Assembly: GCA_964251665.1 (NCBI GenBank)
Contig: CAXUKO010000030.1
Span: 1 to 48,808, forward strand
Origin: JBBQLG01 sp964251665
GTDB lineage: Bacteria; Bacteroidota; Bacteroidia; Cytophagales; Spirosomataceae
Length of the DNA stretch: 48,808 bases
Direction of reading: 5' to 3'
Each line of letters starts with the position of its first letter. Position 1 is the stretch's first letter. A program made the position numbers and the translations under genes. The notes beneath the pieces are model-generated. The model saw only the letters and a list, made by a program, of their open reading frames with translations. It did not search any database and had not been told where the DNA came from. Below, piece by piece: positions 1 to 8,352 of this stretch.

Positions 1-22
1 AGGTACGGCGCAACTCACTCGA

Positions 23-1069
23 CTACGGTTTTAAAACGACCTTAATCAACCCTTTTTCGCGATCATATAACCGCCGGAACCAGTCGGGACCTTCGGTTAG
101 CGGGGCTTCGGCACTGAGAATAGCCAGCACGTCGATGCGGCCGGATGCGATCAGGTCGAGGGCGGCTTCGTATTCGCCGTTGATGGCGCAACTGCCCTGA
201 ATCCGCAACTGCCCCGTCACAATGGCCTGTAAGGGCATGGTCACGGTCGGGCTGAGGTTTCCCACCAGGGTAACGGTAGCTCCCTTGCGGGCGCACTCAA
301 TGGCCGTGTTGACCGTTGCCGATACGCCCACTACTTCAAATGCTACGTCGGCCCCGCGCCCGTTTGTGAGTTGCTGCACGTCAGCAGCCATGTTGCCCTG
401 ACCGGCATTCAGCGTGTGAGTCGCTCCCAGTTTTCGGGCCAGTGCCAGCCGGTCATCGTCAAGGTCAATGGCAATAATCTGGCCGCAACCCGCCAGCCGC
501 AACGCCTGAATCACAAACAGCCCGATCATACCCGCCCCAACCACCACCGCCGAATCATTGACCTGAATGGGCGTTAAACTAACTGCATGGAGCGCCACCG
601 CGACCGGTTCCACCAGCGCGGCCTGCGTGAACGTAACAGAGTCGGGAACGTGGTACAAAATATGCTGCGGCACAGCTACAAACTCCGCGAAAGCCCCCTG
701 CCGCTTGAATCCGGGCCGGTCCGGCGTTGCGGTTGAGACGCCGAGGACCTCCCGTCCGTCGGAGAGGTTATACATACCCCGCCGACTATACCAGTCATCG
801 AGCTTATAAATGGTTGAATCGAAGGTAACCCGGTCGCCGGTTTGCCAGCCGTGTACAGCCGGCCCTGTTTCGGCAATGATACCAGCGGCTTCGTGGCCCA
901 TCACCATCGGTGGGATACGGCGGCCGGTGCTGCCATCCATGCCATGCACATCTGAGCCGCAGATACCCACAGCCTGTACCCGCACCAGCACCTCGTCGGG
1001 TGCGATGGCCGGGCGGGGCAACTCCTGAATGTCAAACGAATTGTATTCGGTCAGAACAAGTGCTTTCAT
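23..1069 (-). CDS. Zinc-type alcohol/polyol dehydrogenase (MDR family)
   Basis: 348 residues, the normal length for medium-chain dehydrogenases, which oxidise alcohols or polyols with NAD(P). Catalytic zinc ligands are visible as Cys37 (in GICGSD) and His59-Glu60 (in MGHEAAG). A Rossmann segment follows (VVVGAGMIGLFVIQ, about residues 174-187) with an acidic residue after beta-2 (IAIDLDDD), which favours NAD. The lobe that normally carries four structural-zinc cysteines is present (YNLSDGREVLG) but has no cysteine, so the structural zinc is probably absent. Closest in style to threonine, sorbitol or galactitol-phosphate dehydrogenases; the substrate cannot be read from sequence. It lies downstream of and co-directional with the mcrB-like gene, separated by a long hairpin. 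Confidence 0.88.
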   Translation of the reverse strand: MKALVLTEYNSFDIQELPRPAIAPDEVLVRVQAVGICGSDVHGMDGSTGRRIPPMVMGHEAAGIIAETGPAVHGWQTGDRVTFDSTIYKLDDWYSRRGMYNLSDGREVLGVSTATPDRPGFKRQGAFAEFVAVPQHILYHVPDSVTFTQAALVEPVAVALHAVSLTPIQVNDSAVVVGAGMIGLFVIQALRLAGCGQIIAIDLDDDRLALARKLGATHTLNAGQGNMAADVQQLTNGRGADVAFEVVGVSATVNTAIECARKGATVTLVGNLSPTVTMPLQAIVTGQLRIQGSCAINGEYEAALDLIASGRIDVLAILSAEAPLTEGPDWFRRLYDREKGLIKVVLKP

Positions 1070-1100
1070 GGTAGTAGTGGTTTGTCGTTGGGCTTTCGCA

Positions 1101-1187
1101 GTTTGTTGTTTGTCATCCTGAAGAATGAAGGATCTTGGAAATTTGGTTTCTAAGATCCTTCATTCTTCAGGATGACAAACAACAAAC
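1101..1187. repeat. Perfect 36-bp inverted repeat (long hairpin)
   Basis: Positions 1101-1136 and 1152-1187 are exact reverse complements. The intervening 15 nt can add five more pairs, leaving a 5-nt loop. The right arm reaches the stop codon of the mcrB-like gene, so the hairpin fills the gap between that gene and the dehydrogenase. The core reads TGTCATCCTGAAGAATGAAG. The form suggests a dispersed REP/MITE-like repeat, which could also end or protect the upstream transcript. There is no terminal T-run. Confidence 0.8.
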
Positions 1188-2776
1188 TAAACTGGCTTTT
1201 GATACACGTACACAAACGCTTCTTTGGGTACTAACTCGTATTCCTGACGCTGCAAATGGGGGTTAACTTCGTAGGTCGTTACAATGTCGTACTCATCGGA
1301 CGACTCCCCGAATAACTCACGCTCGGCTGCGGGCGAATACTGCTTTTTTACCCAAACCAGCCGCTGGTCCGGTTGTTTACCCCAGGCCGGATTATCGCCC
1401 AGCACGCGCTGAATCTTACGCCAGTCGTCGTAGAAATATTCTTGTAGCAGGGGAATGATCTGTGCTCTAAACACATCGCACAGATCGGTAACGGTCATAA
1501 TACCCAGCAAATAGGCATGTCCGATCTGATGGTCACGGTCGTAAAGCACTTCGATACGTTCGTTCATCACCCGCAATAGCGCGCCCAAATCGACGCCGTC
1601 TGTTGGACTAAGCAACGTCAGGTCGGGGCGGACTTCGCGGAAAGCAAACCGACGACGTAGTGCTAAATCCAGCAAGGCAATAGAGCGGTCAGTGGTGTTC
1701 ATCGTCCCCACGACGTACAGATTAGCCGGTACGCCAAACCGTTCCTGCGAGTACGGCAGCGTGAGCCATTGTTCATGGGCTGCACCAAGCCGCTTGTTAG
1801 GTTCGAGCAGGGTAATCAGTTCCCCGAATACCTTCGAGATGTTCGCCCGGTTGATTTCGTCGATTACCAGCAGGTGGGCATCGGCATGGGCAAACTGCCG
1901 GGTGCGGCCCTCTGGTGTATCGTTGAGGCAGTCGTTCAGCGTTGGATAACCAGCTTTGCGCAGGGCTGTCAGGCAGGCTTCGTAAAAGATCCCCTTCTTT
2001 ATCCGGTATGAAATCGCGCTGTTTCGGGCTTCGGGGCGGATACCTTCTATAAACTCCTCATAACCGACAGACGGATGAAACGTAACCCAGTCGGCTCCAA
2101 ACTGATGGCTCATCTGCTGAACCGCGTACGTTTTGCCCGTACCCGGCGGCCCGTGCAGAATCAGGTTCAGCGGCTGATCGGGACGCTGAGGCTCCGGGAC
2201 TTCGTAAGGGGTTTCGGGTTCCTCGGCCAGATTATCTGTGGTGTCGCCGAGGTTCGGGTTGTCGGCCAAACGGAGCAGTTCGCTTAACAGGGCTTCACTT
2301 TCGGCAGCTTCGTACATCGCCGGATTATGGCGGGCTGTATGGGGTCCGCGCTTGGCTGTTTCGACCAATTCCAGCAAACAATCTTCCCAGCAGGTACGCA
2401 GAACGGGCTGGTAGAGCAGGTGCGCCTGACTGTGCCCAAGCACGATGGATACGTAATCGGACTTTTCGGTGAGGGGCACTACATCAACATCAGCCAGAAA
2501 GGTAAGTCGGTGCTGATCACTTTTTCGAATCGTGAGCCAGTACTCAACTTCGCCCTGACGGGGTCGGGTCAGGCGCAGGGCCAGAAAGAAGTTAATGGTT
2601 GCCGAAATTGTGCGGCTGTCTTTACGAACAACGAACGCCAGCCGGGGATCGCCGTTGGGCAAATTGACGATATCGATCAATTCTTTTAGAAGGCCAAAAA
2701 ACCGGCGAACGGCTTCGGGCTGGGCAATAATACCGATGCGGTCGATCAGTAAGGGCTTTTGGGAGTCAACGGGCAT
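1187..2776 (-). CDS. mcrB: McrB-like AAA+ GTPase subunit of a modification-dependent restriction system
   Basis: 529 residues. The N-terminal 190 or so residues form a domain I do not recognise, probably the DNA- or target-reading part. The AAA+ core has Walker A GPPGTGKT (Lys215), Walker B VIDEINR (Asp306-Glu307) and the McrB-type motif MNTTDRS (Asn360), followed by LLDLALRRRFAF. In McrBC systems this subunit forms a GTP-hydrolysing ring that drives the McrC nuclease on DNA with modified cytosine. The matching mcrC is not adjacent: it lies at 6972-8297 on the opposite strand. Start ATG at 2776. The subunit assignment is secure; the recognised modification is unknown. Confidence 0.87.
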   Translation of the reverse strand: MPVDSQKPLLIDRIGIIAQPEAVRRFFGLLKELIDIVNLPNGDPRLAFVVRKDSRTISATINFFLALRLTRPRQGEVEYWLTIRKSDQHRLTFLADVDVVPLTEKSDYVSIVLGHSQAHLLYQPVLRTCWEDCLLELVETAKRGPHTARHNPAMYEAAESEALLSELLRLADNPNLGDTTDNLAEEPETPYEVPEPQRPDQPLNLILHGPPGTGKTYAVQQMSHQFGADWVTFHPSVGYEEFIEGIRPEARNSAISYRIKKGIFYEACLTALRKAGYPTLNDCLNDTPEGRTRQFAHADAHLLVIDEINRANISKVFGELITLLEPNKRLGAAHEQWLTLPYSQERFGVPANLYVVGTMNTTDRSIALLDLALRRRFAFREVRPDLTLLSPTDGVDLGALLRVMNERIEVLYDRDHQIGHAYLLGIMTVTDLCDVFRAQIIPLLQEYFYDDWRKIQRVLGDNPAWGKQPDQRLVWVKKQYSPAAERELFGESSDEYDIVTTYEVNPHLQRQEYELVPKEAFVYVYQKPV

Positions 2777-2811
2777 GATTGAATGAAATCACGTGGTCTT
2801 TTAGCGATACG

Positions 2812-2828
2812 CGTTAGGTTAACTAACG
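2812..2828. promoter_or_regulatory. Small inverted repeat in divergent promoter region
   Basis: CGTTAG (2812-2817) is mirrored by CTAACG (2823-2828) in the 121-bp gap between the divergent mcrB-like and lipoprotein genes. It could be an operator. It is short enough to be chance. Confidence 0.2.
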
Positions 2829-2897
2829 AAATTCTGGCGTTATTTGGTAACAAGTTATCGGGACACGCTGGTCCTTTAACCCGAAAGCTTACCGGCC

Positions 2898-3764
2898 ATG
2901 TACGTCAAAATTTTCTTCTGTTTGTGTGGTGGTTTTAGTCTGTTAGTAAGCCTGACTGCCTGTAAAGATAAGAACCCGGCCACACCTACTCCGGTTTGCC
3001 GAGTGACTTCAGCCACTGAGCAGGTCACGCAGGATACACCGCCCACGATAACCCTTCAGCGGTCGTTCACGTATGCCAATGGGATGGTCACGGGAATTAG
3101 TGAACGCTCGGCCAAACAACAGGCCATTTATCAGATTCAACACCAGCAGGCACAGGTAACCGGAGTTATCTGGAATGACCTTACACTGACGGTTAACCGG
3201 GACGCAGCCAGCAGAATCAGCGTTGCTACGATTACGAAAGCGGGGCAGATTCAATCCGTTTTTACGATGACGTATACGCCATCCGGCCAGCTGAGTACCC
3301 TAACCGAGAACCGTCAGGTTATACCCGTTAACACCGGATTTTCGGGTACGAGCCGTACCTATTCATTCAGTTATACGGCGGATAATGTAACAACAGAACA
3401 TGCTCGGTTTACCTATAAAGATGGCTCGACGCTCGATCAGGAAACAGCGTATACACTCGGCAATCATCCGTCAGCCTACGCCAGTTTCCCGGAACCCGCG
3501 CTGCTGACAGTTGTATCGTTGGCTGGTCAGTTCGAAACCATGCCGGGCCTATTGTGGCAAACTAATGCCATTACGAGTTACCAAACATACACGTTTGCTG
3601 GCACTAACCGACAATTAGCGGAGTCGGCCACGTTTGCCGATACGTATGATGCCAGCGGTAATCTCACCTCCCGGACACAACTCACCAAATTATTCTCACC
3701 TGCCGGATCGCCGTTTTCTGTCTTAAAACCGACTTCTCATACGTTTTCGTACGAATGCCGGTAA
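2898..3764 (+). CDS. Hypothetical lipoprotein
   Basis: 288 residues. The N-terminus is a lipoprotein signal with lipobox LTAC and the lipidated Cys at residue 22, followed by a charged KDKNPATPTP linker. The rest is Ser/Thr-rich with many short beta-type segments (for example residues about 95-150 and 170-280), like the YD/RHS-type beta sheets or periplasmic beta-sandwich lipoproteins common in Cytophagales. No catalytic motif is visible. It ends one base before the convergent end of the oxidoreductase gene at 3766. Function unknown. Confidence 0.75.
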   Translation: MYVKIFFCLCGGFSLLVSLTACKDKNPATPTPVCRVTSATEQVTQDTPPTITLQRSFTYANGMVTGISERSAKQQAIYQIQHQQAQVTGVIWNDLTLTVNRDAASRISVATITKAGQIQSVFTMTYTPSGQLSTLTENRQVIPVNTGFSGTSRTYSFSYTADNVTTEHARFTYKDGSTLDQETAYTLGNHPSAYASFPEPALLTVVSLAGQFETMPGLLWQTNAITSYQTYTFAGTNRQLAESATFADTYDASGNLTSRTQLTKLFSPAGSPFSVLKPTSHTFSYECR

Positions 3765-3765
3765 G

Positions 3766-6700
3766 CTACACGAGCGCGTCGAACAGAATCTCGGCCGGAT
3801 GAAGGGCTTTCCGGCCTGTCCCGTCTTTGATCTGATGTCGGCAGGAGGTGCCGGGAGCAGCAATGATCACCTCAGTAGCTGCGTTGCGTACGGCGGGAAA
3901 AAGCACCAGTTCGCCAATTTGCATCGACAGGTCGTAATGCTCGGTTTCGTAACCGAACGAACCCGCCATGCCACAACAGCCCGACGGTATCAACTGCACC
4001 GCGTAATTTTTGGGCAATGACAGCATTTTCTTCACCGGCACCAGCGACGATAAGGCTTTTTGATGGCAGTGCCCATGAATGCGAACCTGACGGGTATCCG
4101 TTGTGAACGATTCTGCTTTGATGCGTTTAGCGTCTACTTCCCGCGCCAGCCATTCCTCAAACAGAAACGTATGCCGGGCAATGCGCCGGGCATCTGCTTT
4201 CAGTTCGGCAGGGACCAAATCCGGGTATTCATCGCGGAAGGTCAGAATGGCGGATGGCTCGATACCAATCAACGGTGTCTCTTCAGTTACGAGGTCGCGT
4301 AGCAGCGTGACATTGCGAATGGCAATTTGTTTGGCGTCTTCCACCAAGCCTTTCGAGAGGTACGTCCGGCCGCTTTCGACATGCTCGGGAATTGTCACCT
4401 CGTAGCCTAACCGTTCCAGTAACTGAATCGCTTTTTGCCCAACATGGACATCATTATAGTTGGTAAACTCATCGGCGAACAACCTCACCCCGCCCTGTCG
4501 GGCACCCCTCTCCTTCAAAAGGAGAGGGGAAGAGAAATACCGAGCCTTCTCCCCATCTCCTTTTGAAGGAGATGGGGCCGGGGGGTGAGGTCTGCCAGCA
4601 AACCAGTTCTTCAACGTTATTGCGGCCAGCTCCGGCATGGTACGGTCGGGGTGGAAACCAACCGCCCGATTCGCTAACCGGCGGAGAGCCGGGGTGTTGT
4701 ACACCGCATTATAAGCCCAGGGCACCAGACTGGCTACCGACATGAGCTTTGTGAAATTGCCGACCAGCCGCGCCCGCAGGGGTATCCCTTTTTGGGTATA
4801 AAGCTGCTGCGTGAATTCGGCTTTCATACGGGCCATATCAACGCTCGACGGACATTCGGCTTTGCAGGCTTTGCAGGATAAGCACAGGTCCAGTACGTCT
4901 TTCACCGCTTCGTAATCGGTTAAGTTGGCCTGCCCCTGTGGGTTCGTGTAAAATTGCCGGAGCATGTTGGCCCGTGCCCGCGTGGTGTCGTGTTCACGCC
5001 GGGTTGCCATATAGCTGGGACACATAGTGCCACCTGAAATCTCTGTTTTGCGGCAATCGCCGGACCCGGAGCATTTTTCGGCCAGTTCGAGCAGTCCGCC
5101 ATCGGCCGAAAAGTCGAAAAGGGTTTTGGGTTGGGCAACGGGCCTGTCCGCTTCGTAGCGCAGAAACTCGTTCATGGGTGGGGTGTCCACGATTTTGCCG
5201 GGATTGAAAATGCTGGTCGGATCCCAGAGCTGCTTGACGTTTTTGACCAGTTCATAGTTGGCTTCCCCAAGCATGAACGGGATAAACTCACCCCGCAGCC
5301 GCCCGTCGCCGTGTTCGCCCGAGAGAGAGCCGCCGTACTTTTTCACTAAAGCTGCCGTATCGGCCAGTAACGCCCGAAACGTTGTCCGCCCTTCTGATGC
5401 CTTCAGGTTGATGAGTGGCAAAACATGTAGTTCACCCGCACCGGCATGGGCTGAAAACTCAAGCTGAAGCCCGTGCCGTTCCAGCGCCATGTGGGTCAGT
5501 TCATCGATATAGTCAGGCAAATCGCGGGGGTCAACGGCGCAGTCTTCGATCACATTGGCTGGCTTGTCGTCGCCGGGCACATTATACATAATGCTCAGAC
5601 CGGCTTTGCGCAGTGCCCACGGCTTTTTAGTGTCCTCGTCGAACAGAATCGGAAAGGCGTACCCTAATTCCTTTTCCCGCAACGACCTGACGAATGCGTC
5701 GGCTTTAGCACTAACCGCGTCGCGTGTGTCGGCAAAAAACTCGACCATCAGAACGGCTTTGGGGTCGCCCTCTACCGGATGACTTTCGACAAAAGCCCGG
5801 TTTTTAGCCTGCTCGATGTTCGTTTTGGTCAATTGAAGAATGTAATCGTCTACCAGTTCTGAAGCTGCACAATGGTGTTCCAGTGCTACCAGATTAGCTT
5901 CCAGCGATTGGCGGATAGTCTGGAAATGCGCACAGACCAGGGCTACTTCAGCGGGCGGCAAAGGCAGCAGATTCAGTTTCGCTTCTGTCACAAAACAGAG
6001 TGTACCCGCTGAACCCGCAATGAGTTGGCAGAAGTTGAATGGTTCGCCGGCATTATCAAAGAAATCGACCAGCGCGTCTAGTGCATAGCCGGTATTGCGC
6101 CGGGTAATTGTTGGTTTGGGAAATCCGGCGCGAATCTGGCGTTGCGTGTCGGTGTCCGATAACCAGGCTGCCGTTTGTTGATATAATTGCTGCTCCAGCG
6201 GACTAACTACGTTTTCGCCCGGCGTGGATTCGCCCCGGCATTTGGCGTCGAACTGTTCGCGGGAGAGTGACCCGAATGTTACTTCGGCACCATCGCTGAG
6301 TATAGCGCGGACTTCCAGCAGGTGGTCGCGGGTAGAGCCCCAGACAATGGAATGCAGACCGCAGGAATTATTACCGATCATGCCACCAATCATGGCCCGG
6401 CTCGCTGTTGATGTCTCCGGTCCGAACATCAGACCGTAGGGTTTCAGGAACGCGTTCAGGTCGTCGCGAATGACGCCGGGTTGTACACGTACCCATCGCT
6501 CGGCCGTATTTACCTCCAGAATTTGCCCAAAATGAGTCGATATGTCGACTACAATGCCGCTGCCAACTACCTGCCCGGCCAGTGACGTACCGGCGGCTCG
6601 CGGAATCAGTCCAATCAGATTGCCCGGCTGATTATGTTGCCTAGCGAAGCGAACCAGCCGCTTAATGTCATCGACGTTTTTGGGTAAAGCTACCGCTATC

Positions 6701-6840
6701 GGCATCTCCTGATAGACCGATGCATCTGTTGCGTAGAGCATCCGCTGGGCGGTATGCTCGGGTGACTCATCAAAGTATAACTCACCGGCAAACGACGGGC
6801 GAAGCTGGGCAAACGGCAGGGGCTGGGCGCTACGAAACAT
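3766..6840 (-). CDS. FAD-linked oxidase with Fe-S domains (D-lactate / D-2-hydroxyacid dehydrogenase type)
   Basis: 1024 residues. An N-terminal FAD-binding-4 (PCMH) domain (about 45-240, with IPRAAGTSLAGQVVG and GMIGNNSCGLHS) is followed by the FAD-oxidase C-terminal domain (to about 560, GEHGDGRLRGEF). Next come two ferredoxin-type clusters (first Cys590; second C653-LSC-KAC-KAEC663-P) and a C-terminal CCG-type domain (CHQKA, GCCGMAGSFGYE). This layout matches the YdiJ/Dld-like family, which oxidises D-2-hydroxyacids and passes electrons on through Fe-S clusters. About residues 751-787 are encoded by a palindromic repeat inserted in frame in the linker before RLFADEFTNYND. It sits between the mcrB-like and mcrC-like genes. 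Confidence 0.9.
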   Translation of the reverse strand: MFRSAQPLPFAQLRPSFAGELYFDESPEHTAQRMLYATDASVYQEMPIAVALPKNVDDIKRLVRFARQHNQPGNLIGLIPRAAGTSLAGQVVGSGIVVDISTHFGQILEVNTAERWVRVQPGVIRDDLNAFLKPYGLMFGPETSTASRAMIGGMIGNNSCGLHSIVWGSTRDHLLEVRAILSDGAEVTFGSLSREQFDAKCRGESTPGENVVSPLEQQLYQQTAAWLSDTDTQRQIRAGFPKPTITRRNTGYALDALVDFFDNAGEPFNFCQLIAGSAGTLCFVTEAKLNLLPLPPAEVALVCAHFQTIRQSLEANLVALEHHCAASELVDDYILQLTKTNIEQAKNRAFVESHPVEGDPKAVLMVEFFADTRDAVSAKADAFVRSLREKELGYAFPILFDEDTKKPWALRKAGLSIMYNVPGDDKPANVIEDCAVDPRDLPDYIDELTHMALERHGLQLEFSAHAGAGELHVLPLINLKASEGRTTFRALLADTAALVKKYGGSLSGEHGDGRLRGEFIPFMLGEANYELVKNVKQLWDPTSIFNPGKIVDTPPMNEFLRYEADRPVAQPKTLFDFSADGGLLELAEKCSGSGDCRKTEISGGTMCPSYMATRREHDTTRARANMLRQFYTNPQGQANLTDYEAVKDVLDLCLSCKACKAECPSSVDMARMKAEFTQQLYTQKGIPLRARLVGNFTKLMSVASLVPWAYNAVYNTPALRRLANRAVGFHPDRTMPELAAITLKNWFAGRPHPPAPSPSKGDGEKARYFSSPLLLKERGARQGGVRLFADEFTNYNDVHVGQKAIQLLERLGYEVTIPEHVESGRTYLSKGLVEDAKQIAIRNVTLLRDLVTEETPLIGIEPSAILTFRDEYPDLVPAELKADARRIARHTFLFEEWLAREVDAKRIKAESFTTDTRQVRIHGHCHQKALSSLVPVKKMLSLPKNYAVQLIPSGCCGMAGSFGYETEHYDLSMQIGELVLFPAVRNAATEVIIAAPGTSCRHQIKDGTGRKALHPAEILFDALV
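4482..4591. repeat. MITE/REP-like palindromic element inside a coding region
   Basis: 110 bp with 10-bp terminal inverted repeats ACCTCACCCC (4482-4491) and GGGGTGAGGT (4582-4591). Inside are two perfect hairpins: 4505-4515 with 4519-4529 (11 bp) and 4551-4562 with 4566-4577 (12 bp). The whole folds as a cloverleaf-like structure. It lies within the oxidoreductase gene without breaking its frame and is translated as a Pro-, Ser- and Lys-rich linker. Confidence 0.85.
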
Positions 6841-6897
6841 AGGGTAAAGTTACGCAGAAAGCGCGTTCGTGTGGAAACGGTGGATGGTACACGTTTC

Positions 6898-6943
6898 ATC
6901 AGCCCACGGTTTATTGGTTTGAACAAATTAACCGTGGGCTGAT
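6898..6943. repeat. 14-bp inverted repeat ahead of mcrC
   Basis: ATCAGCCCACGGTT (6898-6911) pairs with AACCGTGGGCTGAT (6930-6943) around an 18-nt spacer. It lies between the divergent oxidoreductase and mcrC-like genes, 28 nt before the mcrC start. It could be a 5' leader hairpin, an operator or a REP-like repeat; the CCACGG/CCGTGG core recurs at 8305 and 14785. Confidence 0.6.
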
Positions 6944-6971
6944 AGAATCAGGCTGATAATGGCCTGAAATT

Positions 6972-8297
6972 TTGACGCTGTACGGCTTGTCGGTAATTTG
7001 CCATGTGGGAAATTCATATGCCATTACAGAATTCGGCCTTATTCGGCGACTGGCCGATGCACCCGGCAGCATCAGTTCACCCGCCGAGGTGTTTCTGCCC
7101 GATGCCGCGTTTGATGCGTTGAAACAACTTGCCTCGGAGCCGGAATCAGAGGGCATCCTGACCTTTTCGCTGCAAAAAGGCAGGGAGATTATGCGGGCCA
7201 AAAACTACGTCGGATTGCTCGAAACCCGCAACCGGACGCAACTGGAGATTCTACCGAAAGTTAACTCGCCGGATCAGCGATCTGTGCTGCTTCGCATGTT
7301 ACAGCACGTACGCAACAGCCCGTTTAGGCAGGTTGGTACAGCGCATCTAAGTACAGCCCAATTACCGCTTTGGGAAGTATTCATCACTGCTTTTTTGGCG
7401 GAAATAAGCCCACTTATCGCTCAGGGATTGAACCGGTCTTATGTAGAAACGGAGGCTACCCTGTCCGTTATGCGAGGGAAACTACGGCTTACTGAACAGA
7501 TTCGACAAAACGTGTATCATGCCGAACGGTTCGCCGTCACCTACGATGAATTCACCGCCGATATTCCACCCAATCGACTGCTTCGATCGTGCCTGGACTT
7601 TGTGAAGGTCCGTGCCCGGACATTGACCAATCAGACCCGCATCCGGCAGCTACTGTTTGCACTGGATGATGTGCCCGCGTCGGTTCAGGTAACTCAGGAT
7701 GTAAAAGCTGCCCGACTGAACAACCGGCTGCTGGCAAGGTATGAACCGGTGTTGCGCTGGGCAGAGGTGTTGCTTATGAATCAGTCGTTTGGCGTATCGG
7801 CGGGCCGTCACCTCACACTGTCGCTGCTGTTTCCGATGGAACGGGTATTTGAAGAATACGTAGCTGCCGGGTTTCGCCGGTACATACAACCCGGCGATGA
7901 ACTGACCATTCAGGGATCATCGGCGTACCTGATTGATGAACACAGTGGTGGTCCCCGCTTCCGGCTTCGTCCTGATATTATTCTGCGCCGGGGTGAGCAG
8001 CTTATTGTGCTGGATACCAAATGGAAAACCATCAACGGCCCCGAATTGGGGACTGATGCCGGAAACTACGGTATTGATCAGACCGATTTATACCAGTTAT
8101 ACGCCTATGGTAAAAAGTACAACGCCACGCAACTCGTCCTGATTTACCCCGCCAATGAGACGTTTACCCAGCCGCTAAATCTGTTTGGCTACGACCCGAC
8201 GCTGCCATTGCGCGTGGTTCCCTTCAACGTGATGAATGCACTGGCTGATGAAGTAGAAACCATACTAAACCTGACTTTATCATCCCGGTCGATATAA
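6972..8297 (+). CDS. mcrC: McrC-like nuclease subunit of a modification-dependent restriction system
   Basis: 441 residues. An N-terminal McrC-type domain (SYAITEFGLIRRL, then KNYVGLLETRNRTQLEILPKV) is followed by a helical middle and a C-terminal PD-(D/E)xK nuclease: Asp335 in RLRPDIIL and Asp348/Lys350 in VLDTKWK, then TDLYQLYAYGKKY. In known systems McrC is the nuclease that docks on the McrB ring. Start is TTG at 6972; the frame is open only back to a TAA at 6957, so an ATT at 6969 or a GTG at 7005 are the other choices. The likely partner is the mcrB-like gene at 1187-2776, 4.2 kb away and divergent. Confidence 0.87.
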   Translation: MTLYGLSVICHVGNSYAITEFGLIRRLADAPGSISSPAEVFLPDAAFDALKQLASEPESEGILTFSLQKGREIMRAKNYVGLLETRNRTQLEILPKVNSPDQRSVLLRMLQHVRNSPFRQVGTAHLSTAQLPLWEVFITAFLAEISPLIAQGLNRSYVETEATLSVMRGKLRLTEQIRQNVYHAERFAVTYDEFTADIPPNRLLRSCLDFVKVRARTLTNQTRIRQLLFALDDVPASVQVTQDVKAARLNNRLLARYEPVLRWAEVLLMNQSFGVSAGRHLTLSLLFPMERVFEEYVAAGFRRYIQPGDELTIQGSSAYLIDEHSGGPRFRLRPDIILRRGEQLIVLDTKWKTINGPELGTDAGNYGIDQTDLYQLYAYGKKYNATQLVLIYPANETFTQPLNLFGYDPTLPLRVVPFNVMNALADEVETILNLTLSSRSI

Positions 8298-8304
8298 TAC
8301 GACC

Positions 8305-8324
8305 ACCACGGCCGAAGCCGTGGT
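8305..8324. repeat. Short hairpin after mcrC
   Basis: ACCACGGC (8305-8312) pairs with GCCGTGGT (8317-8324) around a CGAA loop, 7 nt after the mcrC stop. It has the shape of a weak terminator without a long T-run, or of a REP unit related to those at 6898 and 14785. Confidence 0.55.
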
Positions 8325-8352
8325 TTGATACGCCCGTTACTCCCTCCATTCT

